From Dama dama (lineage: Eukaryota; Chordata; Mammalia; Artiodactyla; Cervidae), in NCBI RefSeq assembly GCF_033118175.1, contig NC_083696.1, positions 35,573,001 through 35,637,000 on the forward strand: a stretch of 64,000 nucleotides of DNA. The letters run 5' to 3'. A model generated the notes under the pieces. It had not been told where the DNA came from. It saw only the letters and a program-made list of their open reading frames with translations, and did not search any database. The position numbers were made by a program, and so were the translations under genes. Positions 10,910-23,893 of this stretch are shown here, in pieces (the first letter of the stretch is position 1; each line of letters begins with the position of its first letter).

Positions 10910-11577
10910 TTTATTTATTTTTTCATTTATTTTTATTAGTTGGAGGCTAATTACTTTACAATATTGTAGTGGGTTTTGTCATACATTGACATGAATCAGC
11001 CATGGAGTTACATGTATTCCCCATCCTGATCCCCCCTCCCACCTCCCTCTCCACCCGATTCCTCTGAGTCTTCCCAGTGCACCAGGCCCGAGCACTTGTC
11101 TCATGCATCCAACCTGGGCTGGTGATCTGTGATATACATGTTTCGATGCTGTTCTCTTGAAACATCCCACTCTCGCCTTCTCCCACAGATTCCAAAAGTC
11201 TGTTCTGTACATCTGTCTCTTTTTCTGTTTTGCATATAGGTTTATCATTACCATCTTTCTAAATTCCATATATATGTGTTAGTATGCTGTAATGTTCTTT
11301 ATCTTTCTGGCTTACTTCACTCTTATATAATGGGCTCCAGTTTCATCCATCTCATTAGAACTGATTCAAATGAATTCTTTTTAACGGCTGAGTAATATTC
11401 CATGGTGTATATGTACCACAGCTTCCTTACCCATTCGTCTGCTGATGGGCATCTAGGTTGCTTCCATGTCCTGGCTCTTATAAACTGCTGCGATGAACAT
11501 TGGGGTGCACGTGTCTCTTTCAGATCTGGTTTCCTCAGTGTGTATGCCCAGAAGTGGGATTGCTGGGTCATATGGCA
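10910..11577 (-). mobile_element. 5'-truncated ruminant L1
   Basis: An antisense insertion with its poly(A) side at the left (T-rich from 10910). It covers the 3' UTR and the last part of ORF2 (minus-strand peptide WYIYTMEYYSAVKKN near 11400). An exact target duplication GAAAATGTTTA flanks it at 10899-10909 and 11578-11588, giving precise ends and a 668-bp element. Confidence 0.92.
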
Positions 11578-11652
11578 GAAAATGTTTAAACATAAAGAGA
11601 AGGTGAAAGACTTGTACAGCAAACACCCACAAGTTCACAATTACTTTTAAAA

Positions 11653-11935
11653 AATTGTTTATGTATTTATTTGTCTACCCTGGGTCTTCGTTGGTGTTCA
11701 TGGGCTTTCTCTAGTTAGAGGGAGCTGGGAGCTACTCTCTAGTTGTGGTGTGCAGGCTTCTTATTGTGGTGGCTTCTCGTTGCGGAGCACAGGCTCTAAG
11801 GGCATGCAGGCTCCATAGTTGTGGTACATGGGTTTAGTTGCCTTGCGACATGTGGAATCTTCCTGGACCAGGAATCAAACCGGTGTTCCCTGCATTGACA
11901 GGTGGATTCCTAACCACACACCACCAGGACAGCCC
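11653..11935 (-). repeat. Full-length CHR-type SINE
   Basis: Antisense copy from the T-rich tail side through repeated 'agttgtggtg' blocks to the tRNA-like head ('caccaccaggacagcccc'). A diverged host duplication flanks it ('tcacaattactttt' on the left, 'tcacagttaccttt' on the right). Confidence 0.85.
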
Positions 11936-12109
11936 CCTCACAGTTACCTTTTTGCTCTATTTGTTTTTGTCTCATTAGACTAGCTATCCATCATGCTATC
12001 TTATTTTTTTATGTGTTTCAAATACATCAATATGATTTACCCCTGGACACTCTTGCTTATATGTCATTAACTAGAGCTTAATATTTGTCTAGGTTTCTCT
12101 TTTTTTTTT

Positions 12110-12440
12110 TTAGGTGCAGTTTACATACAGGTGCATTTAAGTGTATCAGATCACTTAAATATATTTTTAAATATATTTTTTGTATACATTTTGTGTAACC
12201 CAGTCTCCTATCAAGATACAGAACATCACCTTCATCCCAGAAAGTTGTGCTCATTTTATTTTCTTGGTATGGACACCTGCTTTAGGGTTCTGGTGATGTT
12301 ATGTACTATTGACTGCTTTCCACTTTGCCCTCCATTCTCGTGCCTCTTTCCATTGGATTCTCACAGGTTTCCTATGACAAATGTAGGCAGAGTTCTCCCA
12401 GATCTTGCGCTTGTTGCAGTCACTTTTCTCAGTCGGCAAG
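12110..12440 (-). repeat. Probable old L1 fragment
   Basis: Phrases such as 'agatacagaacatcacc' and 'atcccagaaagttgtgc' resemble antisense L1M 3' text, but divergence is high and the edges are unclear. Confidence 0.4.
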
Positions 12441-13099
12441 TATAAAGTGATAGAAGAAACATCTCTTCATCATCATGTAAATCCCTTCCTTCTCGTGGCC
12501 ACGCTAGCCTGGACTCTCATGACTGCTTTCTTAGACTGTTCAAAAAGCTTCTTCCCTAGTTGGGAGACAGCATAATTGTTAACACTGGATACCCCACACC
12601 TCTGGTAGTTAGGATGCCTGTGCCAGTAACGCCCAGCATAAAGCATTAGTAAATTACATAGGGGTGCGGTATGGAGTTGAACTGGATTACTACCTCTGAG
12701 ATCTTCCTAGCCATAAAACAGAAGCTGTACTTTGTGATTTAATAATTTTTATAATAGGAACTTTTTGATCTTATAGGAAGATAATTCTTCATTGATGAAC
12801 AGTTTCATGATGGTTATTTACCAAATTACTGTTGGCCCTATCCTGTATAATATTTGTACTATGTTTTTCTCAAGTTTGGGCATTTTCCTGAGAGAGAAGA
12901 GTGAGTGAGTGTGTGTGTATGTATGTGTTGGCATTTTAGCCATAAGAATTCAGTTCATGCATATATTCTACTTTCCTCACTTAATTGCTGAAAGACTTGG
13001 TCTGTTTAGACCCTCCGGTACAAATGGCTGGAACAAACATCCTTATTTTGTTCTTGATGTTAGGAGGAAAGCTTTCAGTTGTCTTTCACCAGTAAGTAG

Positions 13100-14560
13100 A
13101 TTGTTAAAGTTGTTGGTTTAAATTAAAGTTTTTATTAAGTTGAGGAAGTTCCCTTCTATTTCTGATTTGTTGGAGTTTGTTTATCCTAAAGGGGTTCAGT
13201 TCAGTTCAGTTGCTCAGTCATGTCTGACTCTTTGCGACCCCATGAACCGCAGCACGCCAGGCCTCACTGTCCATCACCAACTCCTGGAGCCTACCCAAAC
13301 TCGTGTCCATTGAGTTGGTGATGCCATCCAACTATCTCATCCTCTGTCGTCCCCTTCTCCTCCTGCCCTCAATCTTTCCCAGCATCAGGGTCTTTTCAAA
13401 TGAGATAGCTCTTCGCATCAGGTGGCCAGAGTATTGGAGTTTCAGCTTCAGCATCAGTCCTTCCAATGAACACTCAGGACTGATCTCCTTTAGAATGGAC
13501 TGGTTGGATCTCCTTGCAGTCCAAGGGACTCTCAAGAGTCTTCTCCAATACCACAGTTCAAAAGCATCAATTCTTCTGCGCTCAGTCAGCTTTCTTTGTA
13601 GTCCAACTCTCACATCCATACGTGACCACTGGAAAAACCATAGCTTTGACTAGATGGACCTTTTTGGCAAAGTAATGTGTCTGCTTTTTAATGTGCTGTC
13701 TAGATTGGTCATAACTTTCCTTCCAAGGAGAAAGCGTCTTTTAATTTCATGGCTGCAGTCACCATCTGCAGTGATTTTTGGAGCCCCCCAAAATAGTCAG
13801 CCACTGTTTCCCCATCTATTTGCCATGAAGTGATGGGACCCATTGCGATGATCTTAGTTTTCTGAATGTTGAGCTTTAAGCCTAAAGGGGTACTCGATCT
13901 TATTAAATTCTTTTCTGTGTCTACTGAAATAATCATGTTTTGTCTGTTACTCTGTTAATATGATTTATTACGTTAAGATGTTAAAAAACCTTGCATTCTT
14001 GAGGTAAACTTATCTCAGTCACGGTACATACTCTTTTTTGTGTGTTGCTGGTATGCTAGGGTTTGCAAGGATTTTGTGGGGGGATGTTTTTCTGTAATTG
14101 TCTTTTCTTGTGATGTTTTTGCTTTTGGTGTAAGGGTAATACTGGCCTTATAGAATGAATTAGGATGGTTCCCTACTTTGTGTTTTGGAAAAGTTTGTGA
14201 AAAATTGATGATTGGTGTTCTCTCATTGTTTGATAGGATTTACCAGTGAAGTCATCTGGGCCTGAGTTTCTCTGTGGGAGCTTCTTTTTGACTAATTCAA
14301 TCACTGTTACAGATTTTGAGTCTTTCTTGAGTCAGTTTCAGGAATTTGTGTGTTTTTAGGAGTTTGCCTTTTAGACAGAATTGTTGACTTCTGTCTAGGT
14401 TATTCAGCTAGATGGCATAAACTTGTACATGGTTATTTTCTTACAGTTCTTTTAATTCTTCTGAAGTTTGTAGTGATGCTTCTCATTTCATTCCTAATTT
14501 TAATAATTTGAGACTTCTGTCTTTTTTCTTGGTTGTTCTAGCTAAAAGATTTATAATTTT
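13100..14560 (-). repeat. Old L1 ORF2 region, interrupted by BovB
   Basis: Antisense L1 reverse-transcriptase text ('gaggaagttcccttcta', later 'tgcattcttgaggtaaac' and 'aattcaatcactgttac') continues on both sides of a BovB insertion at 13196-13880. This L1 is therefore older than the BovB copy. Confidence 0.75.
13196..13880 (-). mobile_element. BovB LINE 3' end with clean target duplication
   Basis: An antisense BovB 3' end (minus-strand ORF 13332-13619 carries FELWYWRRLLRVPW). The flanking copies CCTAAAGGGGT at 13185-13195 and 13881-13891 define the insertion exactly, inside an older L1. It is inactive. Confidence 0.93.
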
Positions 14561-14649
14561 AAGATTTGAAAAAAAAAAGTTGGAAAATGATAGAGGTCTC
14601 TACAACATTTACCCAGCTTCCTTTAATCCTAGCATTTTATATTAAATAT

Positions 14650-14850
14650 TGGCAAAGTTTTTCCAGAAAGGGCCAGATGACAGATCCTTTCTGGTCTGCA
14701 GGCCACACACAGTCTCTGCTGCATGTTCTTTCTTTCTTTGTTTTTGTTGTACTACAACATTTTAAAATGTTAAAAACCTTTCTTTGCTGGCACACCATAC
14801 AAAATCAGATCTTAGACTGTAGTTTACGGACTTCTGTCTTATGTAATTAT
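14650..14850 (+). mobile_element. MER5-like hAT fossil
   Basis: The text 'ggcaaagtttttccagaaagggccagatgaca' (positions about 14651-14682) and 'tggtctgcaggccac' match the MER5/Charlie left half, and 'gactgtagtttacggac' matches its right end. It is non-autonomous and inactive. Confidence 0.6.
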
Positions 14851-14934
14851 TTGTCAAGAGGAAGATAACATTGGCACAATATGATTAAATAAATACCGAC
14901 TTTATTTGGACTTCTCTAGTTTTTCCACTAAGGT

Positions 14935-15380
14935 CTCTTTTCTGTTCCAGGATTCGATCCAATTTGTTGCCTCCTTAGTTCTCCTTAGTCTCTTCTGATC
15001 TGCAACAGTTTTTCATGACTATTACATATTTGAAGAATATATTGATACATTTTAAAATAATTACTTGATTACCTATCATCCTCCAAAAGTGAATACTTAA
15101 TATGAACTTAACCGGTTTTACCATTTAAAGGGTTTTAGTTATTCATAGTTTTTTGTTTTTTTTTTAAGTTGAAATTATCCCATCTTTAGCCAGGTCTCTT
15201 GAAATTGGCTCCTGAGGACTTTTTGACTTGGTTCTAGTAATCTTTGATAGTTTCTTCATAAACTGGCATTATAAGTTACTCCAGACTTCTCTTGTATAAT
15301 TTCTCCTGCATACCTTGATCAGAGATTGCGCTAGGGTATCCTGGCATCTTTTAGTGGGAAATGGCACTTAGGGACTTCCA
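14935..15380 (-). repeat. Probable old L1 (L1M-type) 3' region
   Basis: 'aggattcgatccaatttg', 'catgactattacatatttg' and 'cttttagtgggaaatggca' fit antisense L1M 3' text. It is fragmentary. Confidence 0.5.
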
Positions 15381-15499
15381 TCTGGTAACAGATTTGGGTT
15401 TGTCATTGTTTATAGGTCTCTCCAGTGGACAGAGTGAAAAATAAAAATGCCTCATGAGTTAATAATGCTGATAGTTCAAATTCAGGACTACAGAATTTT

Positions 15500-15581
15500 T
15501 TTTTTTTTTTTTCATTTATTTTTATTAGTTGGAGGCTAATTACTTTACAATATTGTAGTGGGTTTTGTCATACATTGACAT
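15500..15581 (-). mobile_element. Minimal L1 insertion (82 bp)
   Basis: Only the T-run and the last ~65 bp of a ruminant L1 3' UTR are present ('agttggaggctaattac'). Host duplications flank it: GACTACAGAATTTT at 15486-15499 and GACTATAGAATTTT at 15582-15595, differing at one base. It is an extremely 5'-truncated insertion. Confidence 0.88.
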
Positions 15582-17957
15582 GACTATAGAATTTTCATTT
15601 TCACTTTTTATATTGCATTTTCTTTACTTCTACACTGAGAATCCTAGTTTCTTCAGAATCCAGAGGTTGGCATAATTAGAATATCCCCAAATTACTCATT
15701 TGCTTTATCTCACATTATGTATGTATACAGCCTTTAAAATAACAATGCTAAAACTACTACCATGTTTTCCCCATTTTTACACCATCTCTCCTTGCCCAGT
15801 GCTATTTTTATTTATACACAGTTTTCAACTTAGGGAACTTGTCCTTTTTCATTCCAGGGGCCTCCATAAACGTTACCTTGTTTTTATGTAATATCTTGGT
15901 CATTGGCATCAGATTTCAACATACTGAATATAAATGTTTACATTCTTTGCTGGAGCAAATGTGTGTATCAGTTCTGATTCTGTAAAAAAAAAAATTTTTT
16001 TTTTAATTTAGAATTTTTAGCTTTACCTTGAAGTCAGTTGATAGAAGAAATGTCTAATTGAATAGTTTCTTCAGATGTGAAATTTCAGTGAAACTGCTTT
16101 AGCTTATTTGCTTCAGCTCCTTCTGTAGCAGCTTTTAAACTAACAGCATTAATTTGCAGGATAATCACACTTGTACATCTGAGTGCCTCGATTTTTATTA
16201 GTATTGGTGAAAAGTATTCAACAACCAAGAGGCACTCTGTGTATAGACCTGGGAAGTAAGTGTCTTCAGTTCTTGAACACAACAGGGGTCTCTTAGCCAC
16301 ACTTGTTTATGCCTTTGGCTGTCTCATAATGTGACTCATAATGCGGAACCATTGTCAGCTGTCATTCTGTTATTTCTTGACATGGCCAGCGTTTCTGGTT
16401 ATCTTGAATGGTCACTGTGCTACACTTTAGTAATTTGTCATCTGCTTTCCTTTTATGAGGGTCACTACATGGTTTTTTGCTATGACAGCCTTATTAATAG
16501 CCTTGAAAGCATATTTTACTTGATAGAGGTAGCCCTCGAGTGAAAAAAATGATATTACTGCTAATGCCAGCACAAAGGACAGATTGGTGCACTCACTGTT
16601 CCAGGGTACAGCCTTTGGTATTCATGGCACCTGGATCAGTCGATAAGCTCCATCTGCAACTTGCGGGAGTCCCCTTCTATCCCTCTTTAAATAGTATCCT
16701 ATACCTGCCTGCCCTGTTCATACTGTACTTTCTCCATTTGAGACATCATTTAGTTTTACTTCTACAGTAAATACTATTGTGACTATTAAGCATGTACTTA
16801 GGTCAGTATCTCTAGTCATTTAGATTATTTACCTGAAGCCAGTGCTGTTGTTGATTCCCCAGGAAAGGCTCATGGGAATAATTATCCCAGTGTTCTATGG
16901 TGCTGGTAATGATTTATGCCCTTTGTATTTGACTTTAAAGTCATTTTTTTTGGCTATACATGTTTGGCTCTTACTTCCTCTACTTGAATATCTTAAAATG
17001 TTTATTTTCTTTTTGCATTAAAGCATTGCTTTTGACAAGTTTATTGATAACTCTGATTTCTTTCCCTTAGAAGTCTTTTGTTATTTCTGCCTACATACAC
17101 ATGGATATTTTTGTGTTAAAGTCCAGCTGTTTTACTAGAAAATATCCTAGTGTGGATTGTTATGCATTGATATTCTTAAGTACAGTGTGTTTTTGTTCAC
17201 ACATTTAAACATTATTCTATTTGCTTTCTAGACATTTTTCTTGAAGTTTAGTTTTAAACATTTGTACTGTTCCCTTTCTGTCCTTGTTGTCTTCAGAGAC
17301 TTGTATTCTCCACAGATTGAGGTTGGGTTGTCTTTTGCCTACATTCAACATTTGACACTTTCTTTTCTCCCATTCCTTTATCTTTTTCCTTTTTTAAATT
17401 TCATTTTTACTTTAAGTATTTTCCTCTTTGGCCTTTTATTTCTCTTATAGCATTAATTGTTAAGTTTACTTTTGTGTTCTTTTCAGTTTAGTTTTCATTT
17501 CATTTCTGAGTTAGAAAAATGTAGACATAAAATGTTATTCTTTTATGTTTTTATCTTTTTCTTTGTGCTATCTTTTACATTTTGAAACAGAAGATAGTGG
17601 TTTTACTTTTTTCCCTAGGCACCTTTTTTGGTGTACTGTCATTGTTTATGGGGGGGTATTACCTTGCTTATTCTTTTTCTCTTACACTAACTTTGTATTG
17701 GGTTTGATCTTTACTTTTAGATTGCTCATTTTTATGTGAACTGAGTCGAACTTTTACATGGCAACATGGTTCAGAGTGGCTTTTCTCATTTCAGTGTTTC
17801 CTCTTTACCTTTGTAATTACGTTGGCTTGCTTTCTGAGATTTCCAGGCTTTGTTCTGTTCCACCAATGTGGACTTTTTTTGGAATTTTCTGTATATGTGG
17901 CCCAATTTTGATTCTACTTCCAGTATTTTCTCTTGATGGGAACTTTAGCTAGTTAGT

Positions 17958-18515
17958 TCAGTTCAGTTCAGCCGCTCAGTAGTGTCCGACTCTTTGCGAC
18001 CCCATGAACTGCAGCACGCCAGGCCTCCCTGTCCATCCCCAACTCCTGGAGCCCACCCAGACTCATGTCCATTGAGTCGGTGATACCATCCAACCATCTC
18101 GTCCTCTGTTGTCCCCTTCTCCTCCTGCCCTCAATCTTTGCCAGCATCAGGGTCTTTTCAAATGAGTCAGCTCTTCACATCAGGTGGCCAGAGTATTGGA
18201 GTTTCAGCTTCAACATCAGTCCTTCCAATGAACACCCAGGACTGATCTGCTTTAGGGTGGACTGGTTGGATGTCCTTGTAGTCCAAGGGATTCTCAAGAG
18301 TCTTCTCCAACACCACAGTTCAAAAGCATCAGTTCTTTGGTGCTCAGCTTTCTTTATAGTCCAACAGTCACATCCATCCATGACTACTGGAAAAACCATA
18401 GCCTTGACTAGATGGACCTTTGTTGGCAAAGTAATGTCTCTGCTTTTTAATATGCTCTCTAGGTTGGTCATAACTTTCCTCCTAAGGAGTAAGCGTCTTT
18501 TAATTTCATGGCTGC
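17958..18515 (-). mobile_element. BovB LINE 3' end
   Basis: Antisense BovB, from 'gttcagttcagttcagccg' to 'aatttcatggctgctgg'. The minus-strand ORF 18175-18528 encodes part of the ORF2 C-terminus. No convincing target duplication was found. Confidence 0.9.
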
Positions 18516-20067
18516 TGGTCAGTTTCATAGTTTATGATGGTACTACTCCAGCGTTTCAGCCTTTCTGCAGTCCTGACACTTGGTTTGCTGTTGGAGTTGT
18601 CAAAACCCTCTAGTACCAGGTGCTGTGCACAGATTGGCCAACCTTACTTTCAAGTCAGTGCCACTTGACTACATGGGGTTTCCTGTTCTTCAACTAGTCA
18701 GCCAGTTAATATTCCAATTTTGTCCATGTGGAACTTTCATTTATTCCAATAAAGTCATTTACTCCAATAATGTCTTTTATGTCATGTTTCTTTCCAGTAC
18801 AAAATCATCATATTCTATTTGCTTGACAAGCTTCTTTAGTCTTCATTAATTTGGAACCGTTCTCATCCTTGGTCTTCTGAAATAATAGCAGTTTTTTAAG
18901 AAGGCCAATTACTGTAAAAAATGTTCAGTTTGAATTTGTTTGATGTTTCCTTTATGATTAGATTCAGGTTATAAATGTCTATTTGGAATGCTGTTTAACT
19001 GATAGGGAGTATTTCTGAGGCCCACGTGTAGTGTCACATGATGTCTCTGCCCTCACTGAGGATGTTAATTTTGATTACTCAGTCAAGGTTTTGCCCATTT
19101 CTCTTATTGTTAGCCATCAACTAAAAAATAATCTTTGTGGAGACACTTTAAGACCCTGTGTAAATAACCTCTTCCTCATTGAACTTTCCCCTTTAAAATG
19201 AGCATTCATTGATGATTCTTATTTGAATTAATTTTTCCTGTGGTGGTTGCAAAATGAAGATGTTTCAGCACTCCTACACTCTTGTTTCATAGTCTTTTTT
19301 ATCATCAGCATATTAATGTTTATTTTTTAAAAGATTACTCTTACTAATGATCTACGAAGTAAAATCAAACCAAATAGACATCATCTTTATTTTTAATTGG
19401 TTAAATTTGCATTTTTTAAAAACTGAATTTTGAGAAAGCAGACCCTTTTACACTGTTGATTATAAATTTTTGCAGCCTTTGTGAGGAGCATTTTTGAGCA
19501 GATGTATGAAACTTCTTTTAACGTTTTTCTAGACACTTCTTTGACCCATCTTTGTATGTATTCTAAGAAAGCTATCTTGGATATATATAGAAGATTAAGT
19601 GTAATAATGACTCCTGTAGTGTTTAGATTGTAATGAAAGTTTATAGAGTAAAATGAAAGACCTATCCAATAGATTTTTATGCAGCCAAAAAACATAATAC
19701 AGGTGTTTACAATTGATAATGTGACCCTACAAAATAGTAATGGTTAGTATTTTGATTTTGATATCAAAGAAAAATATGTTAAGTGCCAAGTAAGTAGTTT
19801 TTGGTATTAGGTAGTTACCTTATATGAGTCACTGTGATTTTCTTGTGGGCTATGTGTAAGTTTTGTTATTTAAGGAAATTTATGTTAAGAAGCGATGAGC
19901 TTGGTTTGGATATGCTTGGATTGGAGCAAGGCTGAGAGAATATGAGTGAGGCACGATTTTTAGACTTGAAGTTCAGAGACTAGGAGGGATTGGTATTAGG
20001 GAAAATGGACAGAAATTAATCATGTAGGATTTTAGCACAAAGAGCCCTAATGGTTTAGTTCATTTTT

Positions 20068-20195
20068 TAAAAATTTATTTTTAATTTTATTATTTATTTT
20101 TATAGAAGTATAGTTGATTTACAATGTGTTATTTATTGCTCTACAGCAAAATGATTCTCATATATATATAGTTTATATATTCATTTTTTTTAATC
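20068..20195 (-). repeat. L1 3' end fragment
   Basis: Antisense L1 3' text: 'agaagtatagttgatttac' and 'ctacagcaaaatgattc'. It is short and 5'-truncated. Confidence 0.7.
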
Positions 20196-20211
20196 CCAGT
20201 GGGTTTTTAAA

Positions 20212-20536
20212 CATTGTTTATTTTTACTTTTGACTGCGCTGGTTCATTGTTGCTGTGCTCAGGCTTTTCTCTAGTTACAGCAAGTGGGGGCTACTCTCTG
20301 GTTGTGGTGCGTGGGCTTCTTGTTGCAGAAGCTTCTCCTTTTGGGCATGGGCTCGAGCTCCACGTCGCGTGGGTTGGTAGTTGTGGCTTGAGGGCTCTAG
20401 AGTGAAGGCTCAGTAGTTGTGGTGCCTGGGCTTAGTTGCTCCGTGGCATGTGAGATCTTCCTGTACCAAGGATTGGACCTGTGTCTTCGGCATTGTGAGG
20501 CAGATTCTTAACCAGTGGACCATCAGGGAAGCCCTG
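20212..20536 (-). repeat. CHR-type SINE
   Basis: A near full-length antisense copy, ending at the head 'accatcagggaagccc'. The host duplication 'tcccagtgg' is visible on both sides. ORFs in this tract belong to the repeat. Confidence 0.85.
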
Positions 20537-21159
20537 TCCCAGTGGTGTACTTTGATTCATAAGTGGTTGCCACTACCCAAAACTCAGATATGTAATGTGG
20601 AAGTGCCATCTTTCCAGAACTCATTTTCCCCTTTGGTTTTCCCTTTTACCTCATTCAGTTATTTCATACCTTGGTTCTTTAGACTGCAGCATTAAGGCCC
20701 TTATGTATACTGATGAGGACTGAGGTAAAATTGGCCATATGTGTAGACAGTGTTTCTATAATGTAAACATCTTTCTGTAATGTACTAGCACTTCAGCTGA
20801 GATCACAGCAGGCATAGGTTGGGATCAAAGGATTGGCCATTTGGTTGGAGGGAACTGGCCAAAGCTATCTGGGGCTTGAATAATCAGCCATGCACATGAA
20901 CTGGAAAGGTCTTATGAAAAGTGTTTTTATATTGTTCAAAATACTAACAGCCCCCTCACCCCCACTGTCAAGATTATTATGAATCTATATTAAAAGCAAA
21001 GATGAAAAACTGTTTTTTATTAGCATTTAGTGAATCCCCCACCCCAGGCTCATTCAGTAATTTAAATGATTTAACTTTAAAAATGTTTATGTTAGGAGTT
21101 AATATAGATTTTAGCTAGCAGTAGTAAGTTTACTTAAATAAAATTACTCCAAAATAGTT

Positions 21160-21400
21160 TTTTATTTATTTTGTCTGTGCTAGGTCTTCGTTGCTGCATG
21201 GGCTTTTTGTTAGTGGTGGGGGTTACCCTCTAGTTGAGGGTCATGGGCTCTAGGGTCTGTGGACTCAGTAGTTGTGGCTCCCAGGCTCAGTAGTTGTGGT
21301 TGCCCTGCTGCATGTGGAATCTTCCTGGACCAGGGATCAAACCTGTGTCCCCTGCATTGGCAGGCAGATTCTTCACAACTGAGCCACCACGGAAGCCCTG
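21160..21400 (-). repeat. CHR-type SINE
   Basis: Antisense copy from 'tttatttattttgtctgtgc' to the head 'gagccaccacggaagccc'. Confidence 0.85.
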
Positions 21401-21404
21401 GAGT

Positions 21405-21560
21405 AATTTTAGATTTATTAGAATGTTGTCGAGAGACCAGAGATTTCCTGTATATCCCTCATCTGGTTTTATTGTCACAATTATGGTACCTTTGTCAGTG
21501 CCAGGGAACCAAATTGGTATGTTGCTGTTAACTCACTGCACAAGAGTTACCTTTTCAGAT
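21405..21560 (-). repeat. Possible old L1 3' fragment
   Basis: Phrases like 'tttattgtcacaattatgg' and 'gttaactcactgcac' are weakly L1M-like. It lies between two SINEs. Confidence 0.3.
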
Positions 21561-21589
21561 TTTCTTTCAAGTTTTAAAAAAAACTTTTA

Positions 21590-21721
21590 ATTTTTGTTTA
21601 TTTATTTATTTTTGTTGCATCATGCAGCTTGTGGGATCTTAGTTTCTCGACCAGGGATTGAACCCATGCCCTTGGTAGTGAAAGTGCAGAGTTTTAACTA
21701 TTGGACCTCCAGGGAATTCCC
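21590..21721 (-). repeat. CHR-type SINE
   Basis: Antisense copy with a T-rich left end and the head 'ggacctccagggaattccc'. Confidence 0.8.
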
Positions 21722-22431
21722 AAGAATTACTTTTTTTTTTTTTTTAAATACCTTTCTAAATTTTTAATTGGCAGAAATACTACAAAAGTAAACCTCAAAA
21801 GTTCAGTAACTTGGTCTTTTTTCTTTTTTTAGAAAAATGGTTTTGAGTGAAAAAAGCATCTGGAAAAGAATTTTCTCTGTAGCTGACTAATTTTAGTGTT
21901 TGAAAGTTGGTTCTTTAAAAATTCTGTTAAATGAAAATCATTAAAAAAACTGGCTAAAAATAAAAATATAACTTAAAAGTTTTCATTTAGGAAAGTACAG
22001 CCTTCTCTTCAGAACTGGTCTTTTTTGAGTTGATAGCAAAGCTCTTGATTTTTGATAGCAAGGGTGGGTCTAAGCCTGTATTCTGGAAGTTTGCACTGCT
22101 TCCTGTTCTTCCACTTTCTGTTATGCTGTAACTTTATCTCCTCAAGGGAAAGAAAATTCAAAAAAGAAAATTTAAGTGAGTCACATGGCTAATGAAAATG
22201 AACAGGACTTTGTTTAGGTCATTTGGCCAAAGGAATGGGACTTTTATGCTATTTAATTTGGTACTTATTTATTTTATAGGAACACATTATATACACTTAA
22301 GAGGTCTAAATTCAGAGTCATTTTGTTTTTTTAGTTAATCAGTATTTCTGTAACCATAGTGATTGAGAACTTTTACCAGTTTGCACCAGGTTTTGGCATT
22401 AAATCTTTAACAGTTGTATTTGATTTTCCAG

Positions 22432-22509
22432 GCAACAGCTGAACAGATGCGTCTTGCTCAAGTGATCTTTGATAAAAATGATTCAGAGTTTGAAGCTAAA
22501 GTTAAACAG
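22432..22509 (+). CDS. UBAP2: UBAP2 coding exon 2 (residues 34-59, start of UBA domain)
   Basis: The 78-nt exon sits between ttttccag and the donor cag|gtatgt, and enters and leaves in phase 0. It encodes ATAEQMRLAQVIFDKNDSEF and six more residues. Residues from about 48 form the first part of the UBA fold, a three-helix ubiquitin-binding domain. Compared with human UBAP2 (from memory) the only change I recall is Asp to Glu in the NDS(D/E)F motif. Skipping this exon would keep frame but break the UBA domain. Confidence 0.96.
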
Positions 22510-23893
22510 GTATGTTTCTGGCAAAGGATACTGTTATTTTTGTAATCTATTTTACTGTGCTTTAAAAGGTAATTTCACTAGAGATTCTTATTTTAATTTA
22601 CATTTTTTGCTTAGTTGCAAATAATTGGATTTTGAACTGGTGATTAAATACCTGTATTGGTGGCTAGACTGAAGCAATTTTAGCAGTAGAACCTTTCTGA
22701 GTTATTAGTGTTACATGTGAACAATGAGCATTTGTGAAAGCAGGCTGACATTGTATATACTTGGTATAGAGAGTATATTTAGTTCGTATTTGACAAATTT
22801 TCAGAAAATTTTGTTTGATGTTAAGGAAGAGCTAAATTGTCTTTTCACATATTGTGATGATTCCAAACATAGATTGGAAAAGTTATTACATTTTAGGGTG
22901 ATGTCTTCGTTTAGAACTTCAGTGAGGTAACATTAATTTCATGTTATTCTTTCTTGATAAGAGTTTCTTTCCATTCAAGATTCTAGGAACCAAGCTATAA
23001 CCCTTACCTTGGTAGACGTCTACCAATAATTCCTTGTAATCAAAGTCCCGGTGAACCTTTCAGCGCTTTACTGTGGTAAACTCTGTTCTTACCTAAGTTG
23101 CTGTCATCAGACTTACAGTGATATTTTTGGAAAGCCGTAGAAAGGATTTCTTAAAAAGTCATAGACCTCATTAACTGGAGTGAGGTTTATGAATTATTTG
23201 AGACATATGTCTACATATTTATCTGAAGAGCATGGCAGACACACAAACAAGAGCACTGGTTCAGGAGCTCAGAGCTTTAAGTTTTAAGGATGGTTCTCTC
23301 TTTTCCTAATCCAGTCACTGGGAGAATTTCCACAGTAACTGTACGTCTTAATAACTGCATGTGATGGTTGTTGGGCCACTACAGATTCTTGATAAAAATC
23401 TAACCTTGTTAGTAGACATCCAAAGACTGAAGCACTGGAAAGCCTTACTGGGTAACACAGGAAAGAAATCGGATGGAATGGGGTGGTGTAAAGACCTGTA
23501 TTTATGAGATCAGGAGACCTGCCTTTTTGGTAGACTAATTGTTTTATGACCACAGAGAAATCATTTCAGATGTTGGGCTCAAAGTGTTTTGAAATGCAGC
23601 TGATATTGGTGCATATTGAAATAGTTAAATGTAGTTAAACACAACAGATACTTAGATCATACATTTGCTCACTAATAATTGAGAAACCTATATTGTGCCT
23701 AATCTGTGGTTGTTCCTTGTGTTGAACATGTTAAATAGCTTAGTATCTCTTGTTAAAGGGAGTCCACCAAGGAGATTTCTTTTAATTTCAAACAATAGTA
23801 CCCTGTTGAGGCCACTTCAGAAAATAGTATGTCTAAGAGTGAGTTTTGTGATAGCTGCCAAATTCTAATTGTGAGACCTTAGAGTGTTATAGG

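Larger units (their letters stand above)
5571..22431 (+). other. UBAP2: UBAP2 intron 1 (16.9 kb)
   Basis: This is the largest intron in the window, from gtaagt at 5571 to the acceptor ag at 22430-22431. It contains four BovB 3' ends, three of them antisense, plus several L1 fragments, a MER5-like element and CHR-type SINEs. In 9114-10370, 15600-17950 and 18521-20060 I see no gene and no confident repeat. ORFs in those tracts are short and unsupported. Confidence 0.9.
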
